Source of the DNA: Mitsuaria sp. GD03876
GTDB taxonomy: Bacteria > Pseudomonadota > Gammaproteobacteria > Burkholderiales > Burkholderiaceae_C
Direction: 5' to 3'
DNA length: 64,000 bases
Assembly: GCF_029840635.1 (NCBI RefSeq)
Contig: NZ_JAOCCU010000013.1
Location: 62,001 to 126,000 of the forward strand
Shown in pieces: positions 32,411 to 40,377 of this stretch. Under the pieces are notes generated by a model, which worked only from the letters and a program-made list of their open reading frames with translations, was not told the DNA's origin and made no database searches. The first letter of the stretch is position 1. The number at the start of each line of letters is the position of its first letter. Position numbers and translations under genes: made by a program.

Positions 32411-33226
32411 TCAGGCCAGCCACGACGGCTTGGCCTTGGAAAGGAAACTCTGCACGCCCTCGCGCCCCTCGGCGCTGGCGCGGATGTCGGCGATGCGGCG
32501 CGCGGTGTCGTCGCGCAGCGCCTCGGTGATGGGCGCATGGGCCACGTCCTGCACCAGGCGCTTGCAGGCGCGCACGGCGGCCGGCCCGTTGGCCAGCAGC
32601 GCGGCGACCAGCGCGTCGACCTTGGCGTCCAGCGCCTCGGCGTCGGCGGCCAGTTCATGGACCAGGCCCAGGCGATGCGCCTCGGCGGCGGCGAAGCGCT
32701 CCGCCGTCACGAAGTAGCGGCGCGAGGCCTGCTCGCCCAGCGCGCGCACGACGTAGGGGCCGATCGTCGCGGGCAGCAGGCCGAGCTTGGCCTCCGACAG
32801 GCAGAAGCCCGCCGCCTCGGTGGCCACGACGATGTCGCAGACCGACACCAGTCCCACGCCGCCGGCGTAGACGTCGCCCTGCACGCGCGCGATCACCGGC
32901 GCCGGGCAGCTGTAGAGCGTCCACAGCATGTGGGCCAGGCGGCCGGCGTCGGCGTGGTTCTCGTCCCAGCTGTAGCCGGCCATCGCCTTCATCCAGTTCA
33001 GGTCGGCGCCGGCGCAGAAGGCCTTGCCCTCGGCGGCCAGCACGATCGCGCGCAGCGCCGGGTCGCGGCCGAGCGCCTCGAACACCGCCGTCAGCTCGCC
33101 GATGACGGTGTCGTTGAAGGCGTTGCGGACGTCGGGCCGGTCCAGCGTGACGCGGGCGACGGCGCCGCCCGGGCCGGAGCGCTCGACGCGCAGCGTCGTC
33201 GGCGTGGGGAAATCGATCGAGGTCAT
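32411..33226 (-). CDS. liuC: Methylglutaconyl-CoA hydratase (crotonase family)
   Basis: A 271-residue crotonase-fold enzyme. The oxyanion-hole segments FCAGADLNWM and GDVYAGGVGLVSVCDIVVA are present, and SEAKLGLLPATIGPYV is typical of the LiuC/methylglutaconyl-CoA hydratase group. It converts 3-methylglutaconyl-CoA to HMG-CoA, the substrate of mvaB. The assignment combines crotonase motifs with the leucine-cluster context. The start is the ATG at 33226 (MTSIDFPTPT), overlapping the upstream hydrolase stop (ATGA). Confidence 0.9.
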   Translation of the reverse strand: MTSIDFPTPTTLRVERSGPGGAVARVTLDRPDVRNAFNDTVIGELTAVFEALGRDPALRAIVLAAEGKAFCAGADLNWMKAMAGYSWDENHADAGRLAHMLWTLYSCPAPVIARVQGDVYAGGVGLVSVCDIVVATEAAGFCLSEAKLGLLPATIGPYVVRALGEQASRRYFVTAERFAAAEAHRLGLVHELAADAEALDAKVDALVAALLANGPAAVRACKRLVQDVAHAPITEALRDDTARRIADIRASAEGREGVQSFLSKAKPSWLA

Positions 33227-34431
33227 GGTTTGCTCCAGACGATGGTCCGGTTGACGGCGTAGAGGCGGCAGCGCTCCTCGGCGTCGGTGAACTGGTCGCA
33301 CAGCGCGAGCGCGCGCGACTGGGCGTCGTCGCCGTAGGCATAGCCCCAGCGCGAGCCGTTCGTCGCGAAGGCGCGCGGCTCCTGCGCGGCGAGGAACTTG
33401 CGATACCCGGCGGCCAGCCGGCTGGCGGGCAGCTCGGCGACGTCGCCGGTGAGCAGCGGGCCGTCGACCGGCAGCGGCATCGCGCCCGGGATCGGGAAGC
33501 CGATCGGCTTGAGGAAGGCGTCGACGATCGGCTGCCAGAGGTCGTTGCCGCGGGCGAACAGCTGGTGGCCGTCCTCGCCGAAGGCCGGCAGCTCGCGCTT
33601 GAGCACCTGGCCGCCGGCCTCGCGGTAGGCATCGGCCCAGCGGTGCTGGTAACGCGGCTGGAAGAAGCGGTCGTTCTGGGTGAACACCCACAGCGTGGGT
33701 ACCGGCTGGCCGTCCTGCGCCGCGCGGCGGCCGAAGTCGGCGAAGCGGCGCGTCAGCTCGTCCGGCCGGCAGGGCTCGCCGGCGTGCAAGTCGGGACTGC
33801 CGCCGTGGCCGCCGGCGAAGTCGATCGCCGCGACCACGCCGGGCAGCCGCTCGCCGGTGGTGGCGATCGTCGCGAAGCCGCCCAGCGACTGGCCGATCAG
33901 CACGACGTGGCTGGCGTCGATGTCGGCGGTCGACTGCAGGTGGCGCACCACCGCCGACAGCTCGGTCGCGGCGGCCTTGGCCGCGGTCTCGTAGCGCGGC
34001 GTGTCGCAGCGGACGCTGGCTTCCGGGTCGCCGACGCTGGCCAGTTCGCCGTAGCCGATGCGCGTCGGCACCGCCACCGCGAAACCCTTGCGCACGAAGT
34101 AGCGGGCCGCCGACTCGAGCCGCTGGCGCGGCATCTCGGCGCGCTTGACCTCCTGCGGCGGCCGGCCATGGCTGATCACGGCCAGCGGGAACGGCCCCGG
34201 CCCGCTCGGGCGGAAGGTCGTCACGATCAGCTCGGCCTGCAGCGTGCGGCCGAGGTGGTTCTCGACGGCGACCGGCACGCGGATCACCGCCTCGCGGATG
34301 TCGGTGGCCAGGCGGGCCGGCGCCGGGTGCGCGTCGGCGGGGATCGTGTCCTCGCCGCGCGCGCCGCTCGCGGCCAGGCCCAGCGCGGCCGCCAGCGACA
34401 GCGCGGCGATCGAGGCGACGCGGCGCTTCAT
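33223..34431 (-). CDS. Exported alpha/beta hydrolase
   Basis: A 402-residue protein. Residues 1-26 form a signal peptide (MKRRVAS, then an Ala/Leu core, cleavage near ARG-ED). The alpha/beta-hydrolase core has the nucleophile elbow IGQSLGGFA (Ser near 182) and an upstream PLAVISHGRPP oxyanion segment. Acid/His candidates are TQNDRFF and EDGHQLF. It resembles dienelactone-hydrolase-like exported proteins; the substrate is unknown. It is linked by 4-bp overlaps to both the GNAT gene upstream and liuC downstream, so it is part of the leucine operon although no role in leucine breakdown is obvious. Confidence 0.82.
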   Translation of the reverse strand: MKRRVASIAALSLAAALGLAASGARGEDTIPADAHPAPARLATDIREAVIRVPVAVENHLGRTLQAELIVTTFRPSGPGPFPLAVISHGRPPQEVKRAEMPRQRLESAARYFVRKGFAVAVPTRIGYGELASVGDPEASVRCDTPRYETAAKAAATELSAVVRHLQSTADIDASHVVLIGQSLGGFATIATTGERLPGVVAAIDFAGGHGGSPDLHAGEPCRPDELTRRFADFGRRAAQDGQPVPTLWVFTQNDRFFQPRYQHRWADAYREAGGQVLKRELPAFGEDGHQLFARGNDLWQPIVDAFLKPIGFPIPGAMPLPVDGPLLTGDVAELPASRLAAGYRKFLAAQEPRAFATNGSRWGYAYGDDAQSRALALCDQFTDAEERCRLYAVNRTIVWSKP

Positions 34432-34973
34432 GCGCGGGTCTCCGCGCCGCCGAGCGCCTTGCGCATCAGCACGCTGCGGTAGGTCTTGCCGGCCCACTGC
34501 ACGTCGCCGATCAGCGCGTAGCCGCGGCGCTCGTAGCGAAGACGCAGCGCCTGGGCCGGCACGGCGGTGTCCAGCGCCACGTGCGCGTAGCCCTGCGCCA
34601 GCGCCCAGGCCTCGGCCGCGTCCATCAGCCGCTCGGCCACGCCCTGGCCGCGGCACGACGGATGCACCGCCAGCTGCGCCAGGATCGCGGTGTCGGGCTG
34701 CTGGTAGCAGGCCGGCACCGGGTCGCCGAGGTAGCGCCCGTCGGGCCGCTTGGGCGGCGCCACCGTGACCGTGCCCACCAGTTCGCCGGCGGCGCTCACC
34801 GCGACGAAGGCCTGGCCCGAGGCCACGCGCTCGCGCGTCGTCTGGACGCTCTGGTCGACGGCGGTGAAGTTCCAGCCCTGCGCCGCCAGCGACGCGTAGG
34901 ACGCGTGCAGCAGCGCGGTCAGGGCCTCGATCGAGTCCGAGTCGGCGAGCGGGCGCAGGGTGAAGGCGGTCAT
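34428..34973 (-). CDS. GNAT family N-acetyltransferase
   Basis: A 181-residue GNAT-fold protein. Acetyl-CoA-binding motif A is visible as LAVHPSCRGQGVAERLMDAAE (about 105-125), preceded by the beta-strand LVGTVTVA. It transfers an acetyl group to an unknown small molecule or protein N-terminus. It sits 31 bp downstream of the MCC beta-subunit gene and overlaps the next gene by 4 bp (ATGA), so it is transcribed with the leucine genes. Confidence 0.85.
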   Translation of the reverse strand: MTAFTLRPLADSDSIEALTALLHASYASLAAQGWNFTAVDQSVQTTRERVASGQAFVAVSAAGELVGTVTVAPPKRPDGRYLGDPVPACYQQPDTAILAQLAVHPSCRGQGVAERLMDAAEAWALAQGYAHVALDTAVPAQALRLRYERRGYALIGDVQWAGKTYRSVLMRKALGGAETRA

Positions 34974-35004
34974 CGGGGCAAGGGCAGTGGCGGAACCGCG
35001 AGTC

Positions 35005-36612
35005 TTACATCCGGAAGACGCCGAACTTCGTGTCCGGGATCTCGGCGTTGAGCGCGGCGGCCAGGCCCAGCCCCAGCACGCGGCGCGTGTCGGCCGGGTC
35101 GATGACGCCGTCGTCCCACAGCCGGGCGCTGGCGTAGTACGGATGGCCCTGGTCCTCGTACTGCTGGCGGATCGGCGCCTTGAAGGCCTCTTCCTCGTCG
35201 GCGGACCACTGGCCGCCCTTGGCCTCGATGCCGTCGCGCTTGACGGTGGCCAGCACCGACGCGGCCTGCTCGCCGCCCATCACCGAGATGCGGGCGTTGG
35301 GCCACATCCACAGGAAACGCGGCGAGTAGGCGCGGCCGCACATGCCGTAGTTCCCGGCGCCGAAGCTGCCGCCGATGATCACGGTGAACTTGGGCACCTG
35401 GGCGCAGGCCACGGCGGTCACCATCTTGGCGCCGGCGCGGGCGATGCCCTCGTTCTCGTACTTGCGGCCGACCATGAAGCCGGTGATGTTCTGCAGGAAC
35501 ACCAGCGGGATCTTGCGCTGGCAGCACAGCTCGATGAAGTGGGCGCCCTTGTTGGCGCTCTCGGCGAACAGGATGCCGTTGTTGGCGACGATGCCCACCG
35601 GCATGCCCTCGATGTGGGCGAAGCCGCAGACCAGCGTGTTGCCGTAGCGGGCCTTGAACTCGTCGAAGGCGCTGCCGTCGACGATGCGCGCGATGACCTC
35701 GCGGACGTCGAAGGGCTTGCGGGTGTCGGTCGGGATCACGCCGTGCAGCTCGGCCGGGTCGTAGGCCGGGGCCCGGGGCGGCTGGGTCAGCAGCTCGCCC
35801 TGCTTGCGCCAGTTCAGCCGCGCGACCGACTGGCGCGCGATCGCCAGCGCGTGGGTGTCGTTCTCGGCCAGGTGGTCGGCCACGCCGGACAGCCGGGTGT
35901 GGACGTCGCCGCCGCCGAGGTCCTCGGCGCTGACGACCTCGCCGGTCGCCGCCTTCACCAGCGGCGGGCCGCCCAGGAAGATCGTGCCCTGGTTCTTGAC
36001 GATGACGGTCTCGTCGCTCATCGCCGGCACGTAGGCGCCGCCGGCGGTGCAGGAGCCCATCACCACCGCGATCTGCGGGATGCCCTTGGCCGAGAGGTTG
36101 GCCTGGTTGAAGAAGATGCGGCCGAAATGGTCGCGGTCGGGGAAGACCTCGTCCTGGTTGGGCAGGTTGGCGCCGCCGCTGTCGACGAGATAGATGCAGG
36201 GCAGGCGGTTCTGGTCGGCGATCTCCTGCGCGCGCAGGTGCTTCTTCACCGTGATCGGGTAGTAGGTGCCGCCCTTGACGGTGGCGTCGTTGCACACGAT
36301 CACGCAGTCCACGCCCGAGACCCGGCCGATGCCGGCGATCACGCCGCCGCCCGGGGCGGCGTTGTCATACATGTCCAGGCCCGCCAGCGGCGCCAGTTCC
36401 AGGAAGGGCGTGCCGGGATCCAGCAGCATCTCGACGCGGTCGCGCGGCAGCAGCTTGCCGCGGGCCAGGTGCTTGGCGCGGGCGGCCTCGCCGCCGCCCT
36501 CGGCGATCCTGGCGAGCCGGGCGTTGAGGTCGTCGATCAGGCCGCGCATCGCGTCCGCGTTGGCCTTGAACTCGGCCGAGCGGGCGTTGAGCTTGGTGGG
36601 CAGCAAGGGCAT
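35005..36612 (-). CDS. liuB: 3-Methylcrotonyl-CoA carboxylase carboxyltransferase beta subunit
   Basis: A 535-residue carboxyltransferase of the acyl-CoA carboxylase beta family. Visible segments include the N-terminal [34 protein letters not shown] (oxyanion/acyl-CoA site), [14 protein letters not shown] and [16 protein letters not shown]. The last two are typical of MCC beta subunits. It partners the alpha subunit at 25947-27932. It is the first gene of the leucine operon, directly behind two TGAG-N5-CTCA sites and a divergent TetR regulator. No isovaleryl-CoA dehydrogenase gene (liuA) is visible in the window. Confidence 0.95.
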   Translation of the reverse strand: MPLLPTKLNARSAEFKANADAMRGLIDDLNARLARIAEGGGEAARAKHLARGKLLPRDRVEMLLDPGTPFLELAPLAGLDMYDNAAPGGGVIAGIGRVSGVDCVIVCNDATVKGGTYYPITVKKHLRAQEIADQNRLPCIYLVDSGGANLPNQDEVFPDRDHFGRIFFNQANLSAKGIPQIAVVMGSCTAGGAYVPAMSDETVIVKNQGTIFLGGPPLVKAATGEVVSAEDLGGGDVHTRLSGVADHLAENDTHALAIARQSVARLNWRKQGELLTQPPRAPAYDPAELHGVIPTDTRKPFDVREVIARIVDGSAFDEFKARYGNTLVCGFAHIEGMPVGIVANNGILFAESANKGAHFIELCCQRKIPLVFLQNITGFMVGRKYENEGIARAGAKMVTAVACAQVPKFTVIIGGSFGAGNYGMCGRAYSPRFLWMWPNARISVMGGEQAASVLATVKRDGIEAKGGQWSADEEEAFKAPIRQQYEDQGHPYYASARLWDDGVIDPADTRRVLGLGLAAALNAEIPDTKFGVFRM

Positions 36613-36633
36613 GGGGATGGGTCTCCGGACTTA

Positions 36634-36646
36634 TGAGCCGCGCTCA
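36634..36646. promoter_or_regulatory. Candidate operator 1 of the leucine cluster (TGAG-N5-CTCA)
   Basis: A perfect inverted repeat, TGAGC-CGC-GCTCA, lies 21 bp upstream of the liuB start. It shares the TGAG-N5-CTCA core with a second site 110 bp away in the same divergent promoter region. It is the likely binding site of the adjacent TetR regulator. Confidence 0.6.
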
Positions 36647-36745
36647 ATTCGGCGCTGGGACGGTGTTCTGAGGCGCCAGACCGGGATCGCCGGAGCAGCG
36701 CGAGGCGCGAAGCATACGGCAGAAGCGACGGGTTTCCAAGTGGAC

Positions 36746-36760
36746 TTGAGTCCGGCTCAA
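36746..36760. promoter_or_regulatory. Candidate operator 2 of the leucine cluster (TGAG-N5-CTCA)
   Basis: The inverted repeat TTGAG-TCCGG-CTCAA lies 23 bp upstream of the TetR start, with the same core and spacing as the site at 36634-36646. It is placed to give autoregulation of the TetR gene. Confidence 0.6.
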
Positions 36761-36783
36761 TAAATCGGGAGAATGCGCCCCTC

Positions 36784-37554
36784 ATGAGCTCCCTGCCCAC
36801 TTCCCGCGCCGAGCCGCCGTCGGCGGCCGCCCTGCCCGCGCAACGCCGCTCGCCGGTGGGCGCGAAGGCGGAACAGCGGGTGCGGGACATCCTGCGCGAG
36901 AGCCGCGCGGTGTTCGCCGAGCGCGGCTACGACCGCGCCACGACGACCGAGATCGCGCAGCGACTGGGCATCTCGGAGGCGACGGTCTTCACCTACTTCC
37001 GCGGCAAGCGCGAGCTGTGCATGCGGGTGATCGGCGACTGGTACGACGAGATCATCGAGGCGATCGAGGCCGGGCTGCCGCGCGAGCGGTCGATCCGGGA
37101 CCAGCTGGAATTCGTCGTCCACACCCATTTGCGGCTGTTCCTGATCCAGGGGACGGGCTTGTGCGAGCTGGTGCTGTCGGAGGGCCGCAAGCGCGACGCG
37201 CCGGTGGCGCGGGGCGACGGGCAGGACTTCGGCGCGGCCTTCGTGGATTTGCAGCGGCGCTACACGGCGCCGTTGATGGACCTGCTGGCGCGCGGGCAGT
37301 CGGCGGGCGAGGTGCGGCAGGACATCCCGCTGCGGCTGCTGCGCTCGCTGGTGTTCGGGCCGATGGAGCACATGCTCTGGGAAGTCATCATCGCGGGCCG
37401 GCAGATCCAGGTGGACGACGCGGCGCGCGACCTGGTCGCGCTGCTGTGGCCGGCGCTGCAGGCGCCGGACCAGGAACTGCAGGCGCTGCGGCGGATGAAG
37501 GCGCGCGTGGCGCAGGCGCTCGACGAGCCGTCGGGAGCGGCGGACAAGGCCTGA
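36784..37554 (+). CDS. TetR-family regulator, probably of the leucine-catabolic cluster
   Basis: A 256-residue regulator. After a flexible Pro/Ala-rich N-terminus (1-28) comes a TetR HTH (about 30-78) with ATTTEIAQRLGISEATVFTYF as its recognition region (shown here only in part: EIAQRLGISEATVF). The C-terminal domain is helical. It is divergent from the liuB operon with two matching inverted repeats between them, so repression relieved by an acyl-CoA intermediate is a reasonable guess. Leucine regulators in other proteobacteria are often MerR (LiuR) or TetR (LiuQ) types, which fits. Confidence 0.85.
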   Translation: MSSLPTSRAEPPSAAALPAQRRSPVGAKAEQRVRDILRESRAVFAERGYDRATTTEIAQRLGISEATVFTYFRGKRELCMRVIGDWYDEIIEAIEAGLPRERSIRDQLEFVVHTHLRLFLIQGTGLCELVLSEGRKRDAPVARGDGQDFGAAFVDLQRRYTAPLMDLLARGQSAGEVRQDIPLRLLRSLVFGPMEHMLWEVIIAGRQIQVDDAARDLVALLWPALQAPDQELQALRRMKARVAQALDEPSGAADKA

Positions 37555-37703
37555 CCCTCGGCGCGCTGAGCGCCGAACGGCGCGGGCTGGCGCGCAAGAC
37601 CTGGGAAGGTCAAATTTCCAGCAGTTCGAGTCATGGTTCGGCGAACCAGGTTCGACCACGATGGCGGCTCCGACTTTCGAGTCATCTGCTGGAGCCGCCC
37701 CCC

Positions 37704-37970
37704 GTGGACATCGACATCAATCTCCCCGCTGAAGAACTGCTGGGCGCCGTCCCGACGCCCGTCCAGATCCCCACGCCCGCACCGGGCGAATACGTGCCGC
37801 GCATCAGCGAGGACAACTTCGACCAGGACGCCTGGGACGAGTGGTACCGCGAGCAGATCCGGCTCTCGATCGAGGATCCCCGCCCCGACATTCCGCATGA
37901 GCAGGTCATGCGCGAGATGCACGAACTCGTCGAAGAATTCAGCGCCGACGCTTCTCCAACGCCACGCTGA
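37704..37970 (+). CDS. Orphan antitoxin-like small acidic protein
   Basis: An 88-residue protein with a GTG start (MDIDINLPAEELL) preceded by GGAG. The N-terminal half is Pro-rich and probably disordered. The C-terminal half (DEWYREQIRLSIEDPRPDIP then HEQVMREMHELVEE) resembles the C-termini of antitoxins and stability determinants that partner RelE/ParE toxins, where DPRPSIPHDEVM is a recurrent motif. No toxin gene is adjacent: the next gene is a convergent MFS transporter that overlaps it by 32 bp. The start is uncertain and the resemblance is from memory. Confidence 0.55.
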   Translation: MDIDINLPAEELLGAVPTPVQIPTPAPGEYVPRISEDNFDQDAWDEWYREQIRLSIEDPRPDIPHEQVMREMHELVEEFSADASPTPR

Positions 37971-39207
37971 CCGCCGCCAGCCCCAGCCCCAAGATCGCCA
38001 GCACTGTTCCCGCGATCGGCAGCGCGCGCAGCGACGCGCCGTGCTCCAGCATCCAGCCACCGAGCCACGCGCCGCCGGCATTGCCCAGGTTGAACGCCGC
38101 GATGTTGAGCGTCGACACCAGCGCCGGCGCGTCGGGCGCCTGCTGCATCATCCGCATCTGCAGCCCCGGCACCGTCGCGAACGCCGCCATGCCCCAGACG
38201 AAGACCGTCGCGATCGCCGGCCACTGCCAGCCCAGCACCACCGCCAGCACCGCCTGGACGATCGCCAGCACCACCAGGATGCCCATCAGCGACGGCATCA
38301 GCTTCCAGTCGGCGAGCTTGCCGCCCAGCGTGTTGCCGATCGTCAGGCCCAGCCCGAACAGGAACAGCACGCCCGTCACCGCGCCCGGCGTCAGCCCGGT
38401 CACTTGCTCCAGCATCGGCGCGATGAAGGTGAACGCGGTGAAGATCCCGCCGAAGCCGATCGCCGTCAGCGCCAGCGCGATCAGCACCTGCGGGCGCTTG
38501 AGCACCGACCAGTCGTTGCCCGCCTGCGCCGCGTCCTTGGCCGCCAGCGACTTCGGCAGCAGCGCCACCAGCGCGATCGCCGCGACGATGCCCAGTCCCG
38601 CGACCGCCGCGAAGCTCGCGCGCCAGCCCCAGGCCTGACCGATCAGGTTGCCCAGCGGCACGCCCAGCACGTTCGCCAGCGTCAGGCCGGTGAACATCAG
38701 CGCAATCGCGCCGGCCTTGCGGTCGGGCGCGACCAGTTCGCTGGCCACCACCGCGCCGATGCCGAAGAAGCATCCATGCGCCAGCGCCGCGACGATCCGT
38801 CCCGCCATCACCACCGCATAGCCATCGCCGATCGCCGACAACGCGTTGCCCGCGATGAACAGCGCGATCAACACCAGCAGCGCGCGCTTGCGCGGCCAGC
38901 CGGCGCTCAGGGCGGCCAGCGGTGGCGCGCCCAGCGCCACGCCCAACGCGTAGCCGGTGACCAGCAGGCCGGCCTGCGGCAAGGTCACCGCCAGGTCGCG
39001 CGCCATCGCGGGCAGCAGGCCCATGATCACGAATTCGGTGGTGCCGATCGCGAAGGCGGCCAGCGCCAACGCCAGGATCGGCAACGGGAAACCGCGGCGG
39101 GTACCGGTGGCGCCCGTCGTCGTGGCCGTCGCACCGGCCGCGCCGCTCGCGCCGCCGGGGCGGCCCGGGCCATCGGATCCGCCCGCCACGGGGGAGACTG
39201 CATTCAT
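37939..39207 (-). CDS. MFS transporter, DHA1 family (AraJ/YdhP-like)
   Basis: A 422-residue, 12-TM transporter. After a Gly/Pro/Thr-rich cytoplasmic N-terminus (1-40), TM1 begins at PILALALAAFAIGTTEFVIMG; the FAIGTTEFVIMGLLP stretch is characteristic of the AraJ/NepI/YdhP drug or arabinose efflux group. A GYALGVALGAPPL segment in TM2-3 follows. It probably exports a sugar, nucleoside or drug. The start is the ATG at 39207, preceded by GGAG. It is divergent from a LysR gene, the usual regulator-exporter arrangement. Confidence 0.9.
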   Translation of the reverse strand: MNAVSPVAGGSDGPGRPGGASGAAGATATTTGATGTRRGFPLPILALALAAFAIGTTEFVIMGLLPAMARDLAVTLPQAGLLVTGYALGVALGAPPLAALSAGWPRKRALLVLIALFIAGNALSAIGDGYAVVMAGRIVAALAHGCFFGIGAVVASELVAPDRKAGAIALMFTGLTLANVLGVPLGNLIGQAWGWRASFAAVAGLGIVAAIALVALLPKSLAAKDAAQAGNDWSVLKRPQVLIALALTAIGFGGIFTAFTFIAPMLEQVTGLTPGAVTGVLFLFGLGLTIGNTLGGKLADWKLMPSLMGILVVLAIVQAVLAVVLGWQWPAIATVFVWGMAAFATVPGLQMRMMQQAPDAPALVSTLNIAAFNLGNAGGAWLGGWMLEHGASLRALPIAGTVLAILGLGLAAVSVALEKRRR

Positions 39208-39291
39208 CGGGAACTCCAAAGGGGACTGTCGAGCCCGGACTGTGATCTGTCCCGATCCGGATGAGAATCCGCGCTGCCGCACAACCATCTA

Positions 39292-39304
39292 TTCCAAAAC
39301 GGAA
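39292..39304. promoter_or_regulatory. Possible LysR binding site between MFS and LysR genes
   Basis: The inverted repeat TTCC-AAAAC-GGAA lies in the 149-bp divergent region, in the most AT-rich part. It has the size of a LysR half-site pair. Assignment rests on position and symmetry only. Confidence 0.35.
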
Positions 39305-39356
39305 AAGGTGGCGCCACGAAGATCGCGGCCGTAGCTTTCCCTCGCGGAGCCTCCCG

Positions 39357-40301
39357 ATGAATGAACTCGATGACATGCGCCTGTTCGTCCGCGCCGTCGC
39401 GGCCGGCAGCCTGTCCGCGGCGGGCCGCGAGCTGGGCTTCTCGCCGGCGGTCGGCTCCAAGCGGCTGGCACGGCTGGAGGCCCGGCTCGGCGTGCGCCTG
39501 CTGCAGCGCAGTTCGCGCCGGCTCGCGCTGACCGATGAAGGCGCGCTCTACCTCGAGCGCTGCCAATCCATCCTGTCCGACATCGACGACGCCGAGGCCG
39601 AGCTCGCCCAGGGCCGCCAGCATGTGCGCGGCCTGTTGCGCATCACGTCGACGGTCGCGCTGGGCCGGCGCTGCGTCGGTCCGCTGGCCGCCGAGTTCAT
39701 GCGCCAGCACCCCGAGGTCACCGTCCAGGTCTCGCTGTCCGACGCCTTGGTCGACCTGATCGAGGAAGGCTTCGACTGCGCCGTGCGCATCGGCGGCCCG
39801 TCGGATTCGCGGCTGGTGGCGCGCCGCCTCGGGCCGAACCGGCGCGTGCTCTGCGCCACGCCGGAGTACCTGCGCCGCCACGGCACGCCGCGCTCGCTCG
39901 ACGAGTTGGCGGCGCACGACTGCATCCTCCAGGAACGCGTCGCGACCCGGCAGTCAGATTGGCTGTTCATGCCGGCCGACGCGTCGGTGTCGGCGTCGCC
40001 GCGCACGGTCACCGTCCAGGGCCGGCTCGTCACCGACAACGGCGAGCAGGCCCATGACTGGGCGCTCGCCGGGCTGGGGCTGGTGCGGCGCGCGGTGTGG
40101 GACGTCGTCGACGAGCTCGACGACGGCCGCCTCGTCGAGATCCTGCCCGAGTGGGCCGGCGAGGTCGGCCCGCTGCAACTGGTGTTCCCGTCGCGGCGGC
40201 TGCTGCCGGCGCGCTCCCGGCTGTTCATCGACGCGCTGGTGGCGCGCTTCCAGGATTCCAAGGACCAGGCCCGCGTGCGGGTGCCGATGCATCGTCCATG
40301 A
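39357..40301 (+). CDS. LysR-family regulator of the divergent MFS gene
   Basis: A 314-residue LysR-type regulator. The N-terminal winged HTH (residues 1-62) contains FVRAVAAGSLSAAGRELGFSP and RLGVRLLQRSSRRLALT. The effector-binding periplasmic-protein-like domain spans about 90-300. The start is the ATG at 39357 (MNELDDMRLF), which aligns with the family. It belongs to the large subgroup that acts on divergently placed exporters or oxidoreductases; the inducer is unknown. Confidence 0.92.
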   Translation: MNELDDMRLFVRAVAAGSLSAAGRELGFSPAVGSKRLARLEARLGVRLLQRSSRRLALTDEGALYLERCQSILSDIDDAEAELAQGRQHVRGLLRITSTVALGRRCVGPLAAEFMRQHPEVTVQVSLSDALVDLIEEGFDCAVRIGGPSDSRLVARRLGPNRRVLCATPEYLRRHGTPRSLDELAAHDCILQERVATRQSDWLFMPADASVSASPRTVTVQGRLVTDNGEQAHDWALAGLGLVRRAVWDVVDELDDGRLVEILPEWAGEVGPLQLVFPSRRLLPARSRLFIDALVARFQDSKDQARVRVPMHRP

Positions 40302-40314
40302 AGCATCGCCCATG

Positions 40315-40338
40315 AAAAAGGGGGACCTCGCGGTCCCC
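40315..40338 (-). terminator. Intrinsic terminator of the first TonB-dependent receptor gene
   Basis: Stem GGGGACC (40321-40327) with GGTCCCC (40332-40338) and loop TCGC. On the minus strand it is followed by a T-run (A-run at about 40315-40320 on the plus strand), so it ends transcripts of the receptor gene at 40378-43305. It could also slow transcription from the convergent LysR gene. Confidence 0.8.
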
Positions 40339-40377
40339 CTTCGCCTTGTCGCGCGAGCCGGCCGAAGCCGGCGTCGA

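Noticed and set aside
33680..34994. Plus-strand reading frames antisense to the leucine operon (hydrolase/GNAT region)
   Set aside because: No ribosome-binding sites or domains; they mirror the codon periodicity of the opposite-strand genes.
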